This document shows, one piece after another, positions 10,212-19,220 of a stretch of DNA of 64,000 bases. The DNA is from Lachnospiraceae bacterium (lineage in GTDB: Bacteria > Bacillota > Clostridia > Lachnospirales > Lachnospiraceae). The DNA lies in the NCBI GenBank assembly GCA_021771755.1, contig JAETOL010000007.1, positions 1 through 64,000 of the forward strand, given 5' to 3'. The notes beneath the pieces were generated by a model. That model saw nothing but the letters and a program-made list of their open reading frames with translations. It did not search any database and had not been told where the DNA came from. The translations under genes were made by a program, and so were the position numbers. Position 1 is the first letter of the stretch, and every line of letters begins with the position of its first letter.

Positions 10212-10961
10212 ATGAATCAGATGTTAAAAAGAGCGTCTTCTGTCTGTGCGGCAGCAGTCTGCGCTGCTTCTCTTACTTTTTCCGGCGCAGCAGTTGTAAT
10301 GGCAGGCAGCGAGATCGATGAGGCGATCAATACTCAGATCGTTATGACTGCAGAGGGTCTGACAAATGAGATCGTCACACTTGGAGAGGATGAGATCAAG
10401 GCTTATCTGGAGTCTGGCGATGAATTTACTGTAGGTGCGATGACAGCCTGGGATGATGCCAGAAATGACGTGGGTGAGTTTGTGGAGGCAGGTTCTGCTG
10501 AAGTAGAGTTTTCGAATCGTCAGTACACAGCTACGGTACCGGTTGATTTTGAAAAACTGGATGCAGAATTTGTATATGTGTTTGAGGAGACTGACGGAAT
10601 GGTCACTCCCGCATCTGTGGCAGTGAATGTTCAGTATCCGCTGTCAACGACTATGAAGAACGCAGCATTAAATACCATTATGGGTCTTGGAACCGTGTTT
10701 GTGATCCTGATCCTTTTGATCTTTGTGATCTCTATGTTCAAATTTATCCCAGGTTCCTCTGCGGGTAAAAAAGAGAAAAAAGAAACTGCACCAGCACCGA
10801 TCCCTGTGCCGGCAGCAGCTCCTGTTCAGGAGACCGTGGATGTCAGTGACGACAACGAACTGGTCGCAGTTATCGCAGCAGCTATCGCAGCGGCGGAAGG
10901 AACAAGCACTGACGGATTTGTGGTACGTTCTATTCGTAAAATCAAACGTCCAAGAAGATAA
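10212..10961 (+). CDS. OadG-family (gamma) subunit with predicted signal peptide and N-terminal extracytoplasmic domain
   Basis: Signal-like N-terminus, about 125 aa soluble region, single TM (GLGTVFVILILLIFVISMFKFIPG), then Pro/Ala linker and ELVAVIAAAIAAAEG...FVVRSIRKIKR typical of OadG tails. Confidence 0.8.
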   Translation: MNQMLKRASSVCAAAVCAASLTFSGAAVVMAGSEIDEAINTQIVMTAEGLTNEIVTLGEDEIKAYLESGDEFTVGAMTAWDDARNDVGEFVEAGSAEVEFSNRQYTATVPVDFEKLDAEFVYVFEETDGMVTPASVAVNVQYPLSTTMKNAALNTIMGLGTVFVILILLIFVISMFKFIPGSSAGKKEKKETAPAPIPVPAAAPVQETVDVSDDNELVAVIAAAIAAAEGTSTDGFVVRSIRKIKRPRR

Positions 10962-10984
10962 TTGTCAATTAGGAGGATAATAAA

Positions 10985-11359
10985 ATGAAAAGCTATACAA
11001 TTACCGTAAACGGAACTGCATATGAAGTAACTGTAGAAGAGACCGGAAGTGTATCTGCACCGGCAGCGGCACCGAAGGCAGCACCGGCAGCAGCTCCTAA
11101 AGCAGCACCGGCACCGAAGGCAGCAGCTCCTGCAGCAGGCGCAGGTTCTGTAAAAGTAACTGCATCTGTTCCTGGAAAAGTACTGAAGATTGTTGCATCT
11201 GCCGGACAGGCAGTAAAAGCTGGTGACAGCATCGTGATCCTTGAGTCCATGAAAATGGAGATTCCTGTAGTTGCACCTCAGGATGGTACAGTTGCAAGTA
11301 TCGATACAACAGAAGGTGCTTCCGTAGAAAACGGAGATACCCTGGCAACCATGAACTAA
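10985..11359 (+). CDS. Biotin carboxyl carrier protein of decarboxylase
   Basis: Ala/Pro-rich linker and ESMKM biotinylation motif. Confidence 0.95.
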   Translation: MKSYTITVNGTAYEVTVEETGSVSAPAAAPKAAPAAAPKAAPAPKAAAPAAGAGSVKVTASVPGKVLKIVASAGQAVKAGDSIVILESMKMEIPVVAPQDGTVASIDTTEGASVENGDTLATMN

Positions 11360-11375
11360 GACGGGAGGTATTCAG

Positions 11376-12524
11376 ATGTCTAATGTTGCAGAAACCCTGT
11401 CTAACCTGATTCATCAGACAGCTTTCTTTAACCTTACCTGGGGCAACTATCTGATGATCGCGGTGGCATGTTTTTTCTTATTCCTTGCAATTAAAAAGGG
11501 ATTTGAACCTCTTCTTCTTGTTCCGATCGCTTTTGGTATGCTTCTTGTAAACATTTATCCGGATATCATGGCACATCCGGAAGATATGTCCAACGGAGTA
11601 GGCGGACTTCTTCATTACTTCTATCTGCTGGATGAATGGAGTATTCTTCCGTCTCTGATCTTCATGGGCGTAGGTGCCATGACAGACTTTGGTCCGCTGA
11701 TCGCAAATCCTAAGAGTTTCCTTCTTGGTGCGGCAGCACAGCTTGGTATTTACGTTGCTTATTTCCTTGCCATCCTTCTTGGATTTAACGGAAAAGCAGC
11801 AGCAGCGATTTCCATTATCGGAGGCGCTGACGGTCCGACTTCTATTTTCCTTGCAGGTAAACTGGGACAGACCGCTCTTATGGGACCGATTGCAGTGGCG
11901 GCATATTCCTATATGTCACTGGTTCCGATCATTCAGCCGCCGATCATGAAACTGTTTACCACAGAAAAAGAACGTAAGATCAAAATGGATCAGCTTCGTC
12001 CGGTCAGCAAACTGGAAAAAATCCTTTTCCCGATCGTGATCACCATCGTTGTTTGTCTGATCCTTCCGACAACAGCTCCGCTGGTAGGTATGCTGATGCT
12101 TGGTAACCTGTTCCGTGAGTCTGGCGTTGTAAAACAGCTTACAGAAACTGCATCCAATGCAATGATGTATATCGTAGTTATCCTTCTGGGTACTTCCGTA
12201 GGTGCTTCTACAAGCGCAGAGGCATTCCTGAATCTGGATACCCTGAAAATCGTAGCTCTTGGACTTGTTGCATTTGCCTGCGGTACTTTCGGTGGTGTTA
12301 TGCTTGGCAAGCTTATGTGTAAGCTTTCAGGCGGAAAGATCAACCCATTGATTGGTTCTGCCGGTGTATCCGCAGTTCCGATGGCTGCCCGCGTATCTCA
12401 GAAGGTAGGCGCAGAAGCAGATCCTACCAACTTCCTGCTGATGCACGCCATGGGACCAAACGTGGCCGGTGTTATCGGTACAGCAGTTGCAGCCGGAACC
12501 TTTATGGCTATTTTCGGTGTTTAA
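11376..12524 (+). CDS. oadB: Sodium ion-translocating decarboxylase beta subunit
   Basis: GGADGPTSIFLAGKL hallmark; polytopic membrane protein. Confidence 0.95.
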   Translation: MSNVAETLSNLIHQTAFFNLTWGNYLMIAVACFFLFLAIKKGFEPLLLVPIAFGMLLVNIYPDIMAHPEDMSNGVGGLLHYFYLLDEWSILPSLIFMGVGAMTDFGPLIANPKSFLLGAAAQLGIYVAYFLAILLGFNGKAAAAISIIGGADGPTSIFLAGKLGQTALMGPIAVAAYSYMSLVPIIQPPIMKLFTTEKERKIKMDQLRPVSKLEKILFPIVITIVVCLILPTTAPLVGMLMLGNLFRESGVVKQLTETASNAMMYIVVILLGTSVGASTSAEAFLNLDTLKIVALGLVAFACGTFGGVMLGKLMCKLSGGKINPLIGSAGVSAVPMAARVSQKVGAEADPTNFLLMHAMGPNVAGVIGTAVAAGTFMAIFGV

Positions 12525-12576
12525 TACTTAAATGAATCGAAATTCCTTTCTATTTAATAAATAAGGAGAATAAATA

Positions 12577-13989
12577 ATGGCAGAATTAGAAAAAAAACCT
12601 GTAAAAATCGTGGAAACTGTTCTGCGTGATGCGCATCAGTCTCTGATCGCTACAAGACTCAGCACAGAACAGATGCTTCCGATCGTTGAAAAAATGGACA
12701 AAGTAGGCTACCATGCAGTAGAGTGCTGGGGCGGCGCTACTTTTGATGCTTCCCTTCGTTTCCTGAAAGAGGATCCATGGGAAAGACTTCGTAAATTCCG
12801 TGACGGTTTCAAAAACACCAAACTTCAGATGCTGTTCCGTGGACAGAATATCCTTGGATACCGTCCTTATGCAGATGATGTGGTAGAATATTTTGTACAG
12901 AAATCCGTAGCAAACGGCATCGATATCATCCGTATTTTTGACTGCCTGAATGATATGCGTAACCTGAAAACAGCAGTAAAAGCAGCAAACAAAGAGAAAG
13001 CACATGCACAGGTTGCACTGTCCTATACTCTTGGAGATGCTTACACTCTGGAATACTGGACAAATATCGCAAGAGAAATCGAAGAAATGGGTGCTGATTC
13101 CATCTGCATCAAAGATATGGCCGGCCTTCTTCTTCCATATCAGGCAACCGAACTGGTGGGTGCACTGAAAGATGCTGTTAAGATTCCGATCGATCTTCAT
13201 ACCCATTATACTTCCGGTGTCGCTTCCATGACTTATATGAAAGCAGTAGAAGCCGGTGTTGATATCATTGATACAGCAATCTCTCCGTTTGCTCTGGGAA
13301 CTTCTCAGCCTGCAACAGAGGTTATGGTAGAGACCTTTAAAGGAACACCGTATGATACAGGATTTGATCAGCAGCTTCTTGCAGAGATCGCTGATTATTT
13401 CCGTCCGATCCGTGATGAGGCTCTTGACAGCGGTCTGCTGAATCCGAAGAACCTGGGTGTAAACATTAAAACTCTTCTGTATCAGGTACCGGGAGGCATG
13501 CTCTCCAATCTGACATCTCAGCTGAAAGAGCAGCATGCAGAAGACAAATTCTATGATGTTCTGGAAGAGGTTCCGAGAGTACGTAAAGATCTTGGTGAGC
13601 CGCCTCTGGTTACACCATCTTCTCAGATCGTTGGTACACAGGCTGTATTTAATGTCCTTATGGGAGAAAGATATAAGATGGTCACAAAAGAGACCAAAGA
13701 TATCTTAAGCGGCAAATATGGCGCAACTGTAAAACCATTTGACGCAGAAGTACAGAAGAAATGTATCGGAGATACTCAGCCGATCACCTGCCGTCCGGCA
13801 GACCTTATTGAAAATGAGCTTGATAAACTGGAAGGTGAAATGGCACAGTACAAGCAGCAGGATGAGGACGTTCTTTCTTACGCACTCTTCCCGCAGGTTG
13901 CTACTGATTTCTTCAAGTATCGTCAGGCACAGGAGACAAAGGTTGACGAAACAGCAGCAGACACAAAAAACGGAGCATATCCGGTATAA
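12577..13989 (+). CDS. oadA: Oxaloacetate decarboxylase alpha / pyruvate carboxylase 5S-type carboxyltransferase, lacking the biotinyl domain
   Basis: VETVLRDAHQSLIATRL, ECWGGATFDASLRFL, LHTHYTSGVASMTY; ends after the PYC_OADA domain without a biotinyl domain. Confidence 0.93.
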   Translation: MAELEKKPVKIVETVLRDAHQSLIATRLSTEQMLPIVEKMDKVGYHAVECWGGATFDASLRFLKEDPWERLRKFRDGFKNTKLQMLFRGQNILGYRPYADDVVEYFVQKSVANGIDIIRIFDCLNDMRNLKTAVKAANKEKAHAQVALSYTLGDAYTLEYWTNIAREIEEMGADSICIKDMAGLLLPYQATELVGALKDAVKIPIDLHTHYTSGVASMTYMKAVEAGVDIIDTAISPFALGTSQPATEVMVETFKGTPYDTGFDQQLLAEIADYFRPIRDEALDSGLLNPKNLGVNIKTLLYQVPGGMLSNLTSQLKEQHAEDKFYDVLEEVPRVRKDLGEPPLVTPSSQIVGTQAVFNVLMGERYKMVTKETKDILSGKYGATVKPFDAEVQKKCIGDTQPITCRPADLIENELDKLEGEMAQYKQQDEDVLSYALFPQVATDFFKYRQAQETKVDETAADTKNGAYPV

Positions 13990-14006
13990 AATAATCTAAA
14001 AGGTCA

Positions 14007-14046
14007 GGGGGCTGTTGTGAAGCTGTGCTTCATGAACAGCCCTTTT
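14007..14046 (+). terminator. Probable terminator after oadA
   Basis: GGGCTGTTGTGAAG-CTGTG-CTTCATGAACAGCCCTTTT imperfect stem-loop with short T-run. Confidence 0.65.
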
Positions 14047-14064
14047 CTGTATGAAAGGATACCC

Positions 14065-15309
14065 ATGAACAAAAAAAGAGTGATTATCGTGGGAGGCGGA
14101 GCAGCCGGCATGTTTGCATCGGTTTTTGCGGCAAAAAATGGTTGTGAAGTCACACTTTTTGAAAAAAATGAAAAACTTGGAAAAAAACTGTATATTACAG
14201 GTAAAGGTCGCTGTAATGTAACCAATAACTGTACTCCGGAAGATCTTTTAAACGCGGTCGTTCAGAATGCAAAATTTCTTTACAGTGCGTTTTACACTTT
14301 TACCAGTCAGGATATGATGGATTTCCTGGAAGAGTCAGGTGCTTCTCTGAAAACAGAACGGGGAAACAGGGTATTCCCATGCTCAGATCACTCTTCAGAC
14401 ATCATTCGTGCTCTGGAACATAGGATGAAAGAATATGGAGTCCGGATTCATCTGAAAAGCCCGGTGAAAAGTCTGATACTGGAAGAGGGAAGAGCAGAAG
14501 GCGTTCTTTTGTCTGACGGCAGCATACACAAAGGAGATGCGGTAATCGTGGCTACGGGTGGCCTTTCTTATCCTGCAACAGGATCTACAGGAGATGGCTA
14601 TCGCTTTGCCAGAGATGCCGGACATAAGGTGACAGATCTGTCCCCTTCTCTTGTCCCTCTTCATACGAAGGAAGCGTATATCCCGGAAATGGCAGGACTT
14701 TCTTTGAAAAATGTAGAGCTGACGATCAAAAACGGCAAAAAAATTCTGTACAGGGATTTCGGTGAAATGATGTTTACGCATTCCGGTATTACCGGACCGC
14801 TTGTTCTGACTGCCAGCGCATATATAGGCTCTGCTTTAAGAAAAAATGGAGAATTATCTGCTTTTCTGGATCTGAAACCGGCTCTTTCGGCAGAACAATT
14901 AGACGGCAGGATCCTTAGAGAGTTTGAATCGGGAAAAAATAAACAGTTTAAAAATGTCATAGGTGTTCTTTTTCCGTCTTCCTTAACTCCTGTCATGCTG
15001 AAAATCGGCGGGATTTCTCCGGAAAAACCGATCCATGAGATATCCAGAGAAGAAAGACTTCGCTTTGGTTCCTTGATAAAAGCTTTTCCTTTTACCATTG
15101 ACGGACTTGGCGAATTCAGGGAAGCTGTGATCACCAGAGGCGGGGTTGCGGTCAAAGAGATCAATCCTGCAACGATGGAATCAAAAAAAGTACCAGGGCT
15201 GTATTTTGCCGGGGAGGTACTTGATCTGGATGCGCTGACCGGTGGATTTAATCTGCAGATCGCCTGGTCTACGGCTTATCTTGCTGCACAGGCTGTATGC
15301 GAAGAATAA
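14065..15309 (+). CDS. NAD(P)/FAD-dependent oxidoreductase, HI0933/YhiN family
   Basis: GGGAAGMFAS...EKNEKLGKKLYITGKGRCNVTN and GGFNLQIAWSTAYLAA signatures. Confidence 0.93.
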   Translation: MNKKRVIIVGGGAAGMFASVFAAKNGCEVTLFEKNEKLGKKLYITGKGRCNVTNNCTPEDLLNAVVQNAKFLYSAFYTFTSQDMMDFLEESGASLKTERGNRVFPCSDHSSDIIRALEHRMKEYGVRIHLKSPVKSLILEEGRAEGVLLSDGSIHKGDAVIVATGGLSYPATGSTGDGYRFARDAGHKVTDLSPSLVPLHTKEAYIPEMAGLSLKNVELTIKNGKKILYRDFGEMMFTHSGITGPLVLTASAYIGSALRKNGELSAFLDLKPALSAEQLDGRILREFESGKNKQFKNVIGVLFPSSLTPVMLKIGGISPEKPIHEISREERLRFGSLIKAFPFTIDGLGEFREAVITRGGVAVKEINPATMESKKVPGLYFAGEVLDLDALTGGFNLQIAWSTAYLAAQAVCEE

Positions 15310-15325
15310 AAGGAGGAAAAGAAAA

Positions 15326-16024
15326 ATGATCTATAATATTGCAATTGACGGTCCGGCAGGAGCGGGAAAAAGTACCATTGCAAAAAAAGTAGCAAAAGAG
15401 CTTTCCTGCGTATATGTGGATACAGGAGCTATGTACCGGGCGATGGCGCTTTATCTGCTCCGCTGTAAAGTGGACAGAGAGGATTCTGATCTTATTGGTA
15501 AAATCTGTCAGGATGCAGAAATCTCCATTGAATATAAAAATGGAGAACAGATTGTTCTTTTGAACGGTGAAAATGTGAATGCTTTTCTCCGTACAGAAGA
15601 AGTAGGAAATATGGCTTCTGTCAGCTCGGCAAATCCAAAGGTGAGAGAGAAACTTCTGGATCTGCAGAGAAAGCTGGCGGCAACTATGAATGTGGTCATG
15701 GATGGAAGAGATATCGGAACCACCATCCTTCCCGATGCAGACGTAAAAATTTTTCTTACAGCAAGCTCTCTGACAAGAGCAAAACGTCGTTATCTGGAAC
15801 TGCAGGAGAAAGGAACGCAGTGCAGCCTGGATGAAATCCGCAGAGATATTGAAGAGCGCGATAAGCGGGATATGAACAGAGAAATCTCACCTTTAAGACA
15901 GGCAGAAGATGCAGTTCTTGTAGATTCTTCTGAGATGACGATTGAAGAAGTGGTAAAAAGGATTTTACAGATCTTTAGAGAAAAAGTGATATTATCAGAT
16001 GAGGTTGGAAAAAATGAAGGTTAA
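15326..16024 (+). CDS. cmk: (d)CMP kinase
   Basis: IAIDGPAGAGKSTIAKKVA, YVDTGAMYRA, VMDGRDIGTTILPDA. Confidence 0.96.
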   Translation: MIYNIAIDGPAGAGKSTIAKKVAKELSCVYVDTGAMYRAMALYLLRCKVDREDSDLIGKICQDAEISIEYKNGEQIVLLNGENVNAFLRTEEVGNMASVSSANPKVREKLLDLQRKLAATMNVVMDGRDIGTTILPDADVKIFLTASSLTRAKRRYLELQEKGTQCSLDEIRRDIEERDKRDMNREISPLRQAEDAVLVDSSEMTIEEVVKRILQIFREKVILSDEVGKNEG

Positions 16025-16880
16025 GACTGCGAAAACTGCCGGTTTCTGTTTTGGCGTGAAACGAGCAGTGGACAGGGTATATGAGCTGATCGAAGAAGGC
16101 GTTTCTCCTATTTATACACTGGGGCCGATCATCCATAATGAGGAAGTTGTCTCTGATCTGGAAAAAAAAGGGGTTGCAGTGATCGGGGAAGAGGATATCC
16201 CCCGGATAAATAAAGGAACGGTGGTGATCCGCTCTCATGGAGTGGGACGTGAAGTATACGAAAAGCTTAAAGCTGCCGGTCTTTCCTTTGTGGATGTTAC
16301 CTGTCCTTTTGTGCTGAAGATCCATAGGATTGTGGAGAGAGAAAGCAGAGCCGGGAAACAGATCATTATATTTGGTGATCCGGATCACCCTGAGGTAAAG
16401 GGAATCTGCGGATGGTGTGAGGGATCCTGCACTGTCCTCAGAAGCAGAGAGGAGACAGAGAATTTTGTTCCGGATCCGGGCAAAATCCCCTGTGTTGTGT
16501 CACAGACGACATTTAATTACAACAAATTTAAAGAATTAGTTGAAATTCTCTGCAAAAAGAGGTATGATAATAATGTTTTAAATATTGACAATATTTTAAA
16601 CACTATTTGTAATGCTACCGAAGAACGGCAGAAAGAAGCAAAATCCATAGCCGGAGAGGTAGACACTATGCTTGTTGTTGGAGGCAGACATAGTTCCAAT
16701 ACTCAAAAGCTGTTTGAAATATGTAAAGAGGAATGTGGAAATACTTACTATATACAAACACCTGTAGACTTGGATTCTGAAATGTTCCATCACAGTAGTT
16801 ATGTAGGTATTACAGCAGGGGCGTCCACCCCAAAGAATATTATTGAGGAGGTTCAAGAACATGTCAGAGTTAAGTTTTGA
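16014..16880 (+). CDS. ispH: 4-hydroxy-3-methylbut-2-enyl diphosphate reductase
   Basis: Three conserved Cys: AGFCFGVKRAV, VDVTCPFV, TICNATEERQ; ends 20 nt inside rpsA. Confidence 0.95.
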   Translation: MKVKTAKTAGFCFGVKRAVDRVYELIEEGVSPIYTLGPIIHNEEVVSDLEKKGVAVIGEEDIPRINKGTVVIRSHGVGREVYEKLKAAGLSFVDVTCPFVLKIHRIVERESRAGKQIIIFGDPDHPEVKGICGWCEGSCTVLRSREETENFVPDPGKIPCVVSQTTFNYNKFKELVEILCKKRYDNNVLNIDNILNTICNATEERQKEAKSIAGEVDTMLVVGGRHSSNTQKLFEICKEECGNTYYIQTPVDLDSEMFHHSSYVGITAGASTPKNIIEEVQEHVRVKF

Positions 16881-17943
16881 ACAGATGCTGGAAGATTCCG
16901 TAAAAACTATCAGAAATGGAGAGATCGTGCAGGGTACCGTCATCGACGTTAAAGAAGATGAGATCATCCTGAATATCGGCTATAAAGCAGACGGTATCAT
17001 CACCAAGAGCGAATATTCTAATGACAGCTCTCTTGTACTTGCAGACGCAGTACATGTAGGTGACACAATGGAAGCCAAAGTTCTCAAGGTGAACGATGGT
17101 GAGGGTCAGGTGATCCTTACTTATAAGAGACTTGCTGCAGAAAAAGGCAACAAACGTCTGGAAGCTGCATTCGAATCTCAGGAAGTCCTGAAGGCGCCTG
17201 TAACACAGGTACTGGATGGCGGTCTTTGTGTAAATGTTGAGGAAGCAAGAGTATTTATTCCTGCAAGCCTCGTATCTGATACTTATGAAAGAGATCTTTC
17301 CAAGTATGCAGATCAGGAAATTGAATTTGTTATTACAGAGTTTAATCCTAGAAGACGCCGCATCATTGGTAACCGCAAACAGCTTCTCCTTGCAGAAAAA
17401 GCTGAGAAACAGAAAGAGCTTATGGAGAGAATCCATGCAGGCGACGTGGTAACAGGTGTGGTTAAGAATGTAACTGATTTTGGTGCATTCATCGATCTTG
17501 GCGGTGCTGACGGTCTTCTTCATATTTCCGAAATGTCCTGGGGCAGAGTAGAGAATCCGAAGAAAGTCTTCACAGTAGGCGAAGAAGTTAAGGTTCTTAT
17601 CAAAGAGATCAACGGAGATAAGATTGCACTTTCTCTGAAATTCCCGGAGGAGAATCCTTGGCTGACTGCTTCTGAGAAATTTGCAGTAGGTAACGTTGTA
17701 GAAGGTAAAGTAGCACGTATGACAGATTTTGGTGCTTTCGTTGAGCTTGCACCTGGAATCGATGCACTGCTTCATGTATCTCAGATTTCCAGAGAACATG
17801 TTGCAAAACCGTCAGACGTTCTTTCCATCGGTCAGGAAATTCAGGCTAAAGTTGTTGATTTCAACGGTGAAGACAAGAAGATCAGCCTTAGCATGAAAGC
17901 TCTTGAAGCTCCGGCTGCAGAAGAAGCAGAAGATGCTGAATAA
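16861..17943 (+). CDS. rpsA: 30S ribosomal protein S1 (S1-domain RNA-binding protein)
   Basis: Repeated S1 motifs (GVVKNVTDFGAFIDLGGADGLLHISEMSW; GKVARMTDFGAFVELAPGIDALLHVSQIS); GAGGAGG SD within ispH. Confidence 0.94.
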   Translation: MSELSFEQMLEDSVKTIRNGEIVQGTVIDVKEDEIILNIGYKADGIITKSEYSNDSSLVLADAVHVGDTMEAKVLKVNDGEGQVILTYKRLAAEKGNKRLEAAFESQEVLKAPVTQVLDGGLCVNVEEARVFIPASLVSDTYERDLSKYADQEIEFVITEFNPRRRRIIGNRKQLLLAEKAEKQKELMERIHAGDVVTGVVKNVTDFGAFIDLGGADGLLHISEMSWGRVENPKKVFTVGEEVKVLIKEINGDKIALSLKFPEENPWLTASEKFAVGNVVEGKVARMTDFGAFVELAPGIDALLHVSQISREHVAKPSDVLSIGQEIQAKVVDFNGEDKKISLSMKALEAPAAEEAEDAE

Positions 17944-17966
17944 TCTTACTTTGAATATGTAATATG

Positions 17967-18003
17967 AAAACCGACTGTACAGATTTTGTGCAGTCGGTTT
18001 TTT
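17967..18003 (+). terminator. Rho-independent terminator after rpsA
   Basis: AAAACCGACTGTACAGATTTTGTGCAGTCGGTTTTTT stem-loop with T-run. Confidence 0.9.
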
Positions 18004-18061
18004 GAATGCCGAGAAAGCGGTACATCCTTTACGAATTTTCCGGATAACAACAATTCTTTGA

Positions 18062-19078
18062 TCAATTCTGACTTAAGAGGCAGGGCAGCGTGTGGTTCAA
18101 ATACTGCTTTTGTTTATCTTTATCTTCAAGGAAAGTTTCATTACATAAAAACCAGGTATAACAGGTTTCCGGCCGGGCGGGAGTTTTCAGGCTTCTGTCC
18201 ATATATTGACTTAGTATTTTAGGAATAGCGGTATCCTCCTGGGGAATGTAATCATACTCTTTATAGTTTTTATAATACTGCTTTGCTTTTCCATCTTTTA
18301 TTTCAGCGGCAAGCGCTCCTTCTTCCCCCTCACAGGTAAAATAAAAATCAAGCCCTTTTGTGGAGACAGGTACGGGTACAGGAACAGGGAGCCGGAATCT
18401 TATAATGAGTTTCTGATCTTCCAGAAAGGCGCTGAGAGGTTCGTATCCTTCTGATGACAGCGCAGAGTACGATAACATGGAAAAAATCCGGCCCAGCCCC
18501 AGCATATCTTCTTCGTTATGCCCCATAATGGTATCCCTGAGCTCAGAGTCATGCTTATTTACGTAAGTTTTATAAAGCCGGATACATTTTCCGCCGTCAC
18601 AATGTTCTCGCTTTGGAAGGCCCAGAAAAGCTTCCAGATCCGGCTGTTTCATTTTTTCCAGTTTTAATAGTTTTTTGCAGGATTTCAGCTCCTGGTAAAG
18701 GTCGAAGGAGGGAAGATGAACAAATGGAGAAGGAAGATTGTGTATTTTATAACGTTCTTCCAGATAGGGCTGGTCAAATGTTTTTCCATTATATTGGATG
18801 GTGGAAGAGCTATGTCTTAAAAAATCAGAAAAAATACAAAGGAGCTCTCTCTCTTCGTCTGGAGATTCAGCCATCCACTGATGGAGAAACCAGTTATTAT
18901 TTTCCTGCGTTAACGCGCCAATCAGGTACAAAAAAGTGGAATATCGTGATAGTCCGGTCGTCTCGATGTCGTAAAAGACCGGGTGTGGACCACAGTCAAA
19001 AGAGACAGAATTCGACAAAAGTTTAACAGAGTTAAAGTCCAAAAAGCCCTGTAAAATAGGTATTTTTTTAACAATCAT
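18062..19078 (-). CDS. Ribonuclease H-like (YprB-type) exonuclease-domain protein
   Basis: FYDIETTGLSRYSTFLYLIGAL, QYNGKTFDQPYLEERY, HNEEDMLGL DnaQ/RNase H-like motifs. Confidence 0.8.
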   Translation of the reverse strand: MIVKKIPILQGFLDFNSVKLLSNSVSFDCGPHPVFYDIETTGLSRYSTFLYLIGALTQENNNWFLHQWMAESPDEERELLCIFSDFLRHSSSTIQYNGKTFDQPYLEERYKIHNLPSPFVHLPSFDLYQELKSCKKLLKLEKMKQPDLEAFLGLPKREHCDGGKCIRLYKTYVNKHDSELRDTIMGHNEEDMLGLGRIFSMLSYSALSSEGYEPLSAFLEDQKLIIRFRLPVPVPVPVSTKGLDFYFTCEGEEGALAAEIKDGKAKQYYKNYKEYDYIPQEDTAIPKILSQYMDRSLKTPARPETCYTWFLCNETFLEDKDKQKQYLNHTLPCLLSQN

Positions 19079-19220
19079 ATGTTTTTCATCCTTTCTAAAT
19101 TGTTTTTAATTATACACAAGAAAATAAAAAAATAATAGTGAATTTTTTCATAAATTGAGTTATAGTATATACATAGTCTAAAAGTAAAGTGAAAATAAAA
19201 ACAGGAGGTCAGAAATATTC

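Noticed and set aside
10985-11250. GCA/CCG-rich repetitive stretch as a possible DNA repeat element
   Set aside because: It encodes the Ala/Pro linker of the biotin carrier, a normal low-complexity region.
12586-13536. 316-aa minus-strand ORF opposite oadA
   Set aside because: Fully inside a confident coding region on the other strand; Cys/His/Phe-rich translation with no domain.
16870-17799. 309-aa minus-strand ORF opposite rpsA
   Set aside because: Shadow ORF caused by the absence of TTA/CTA/TCA codons in the sense gene.
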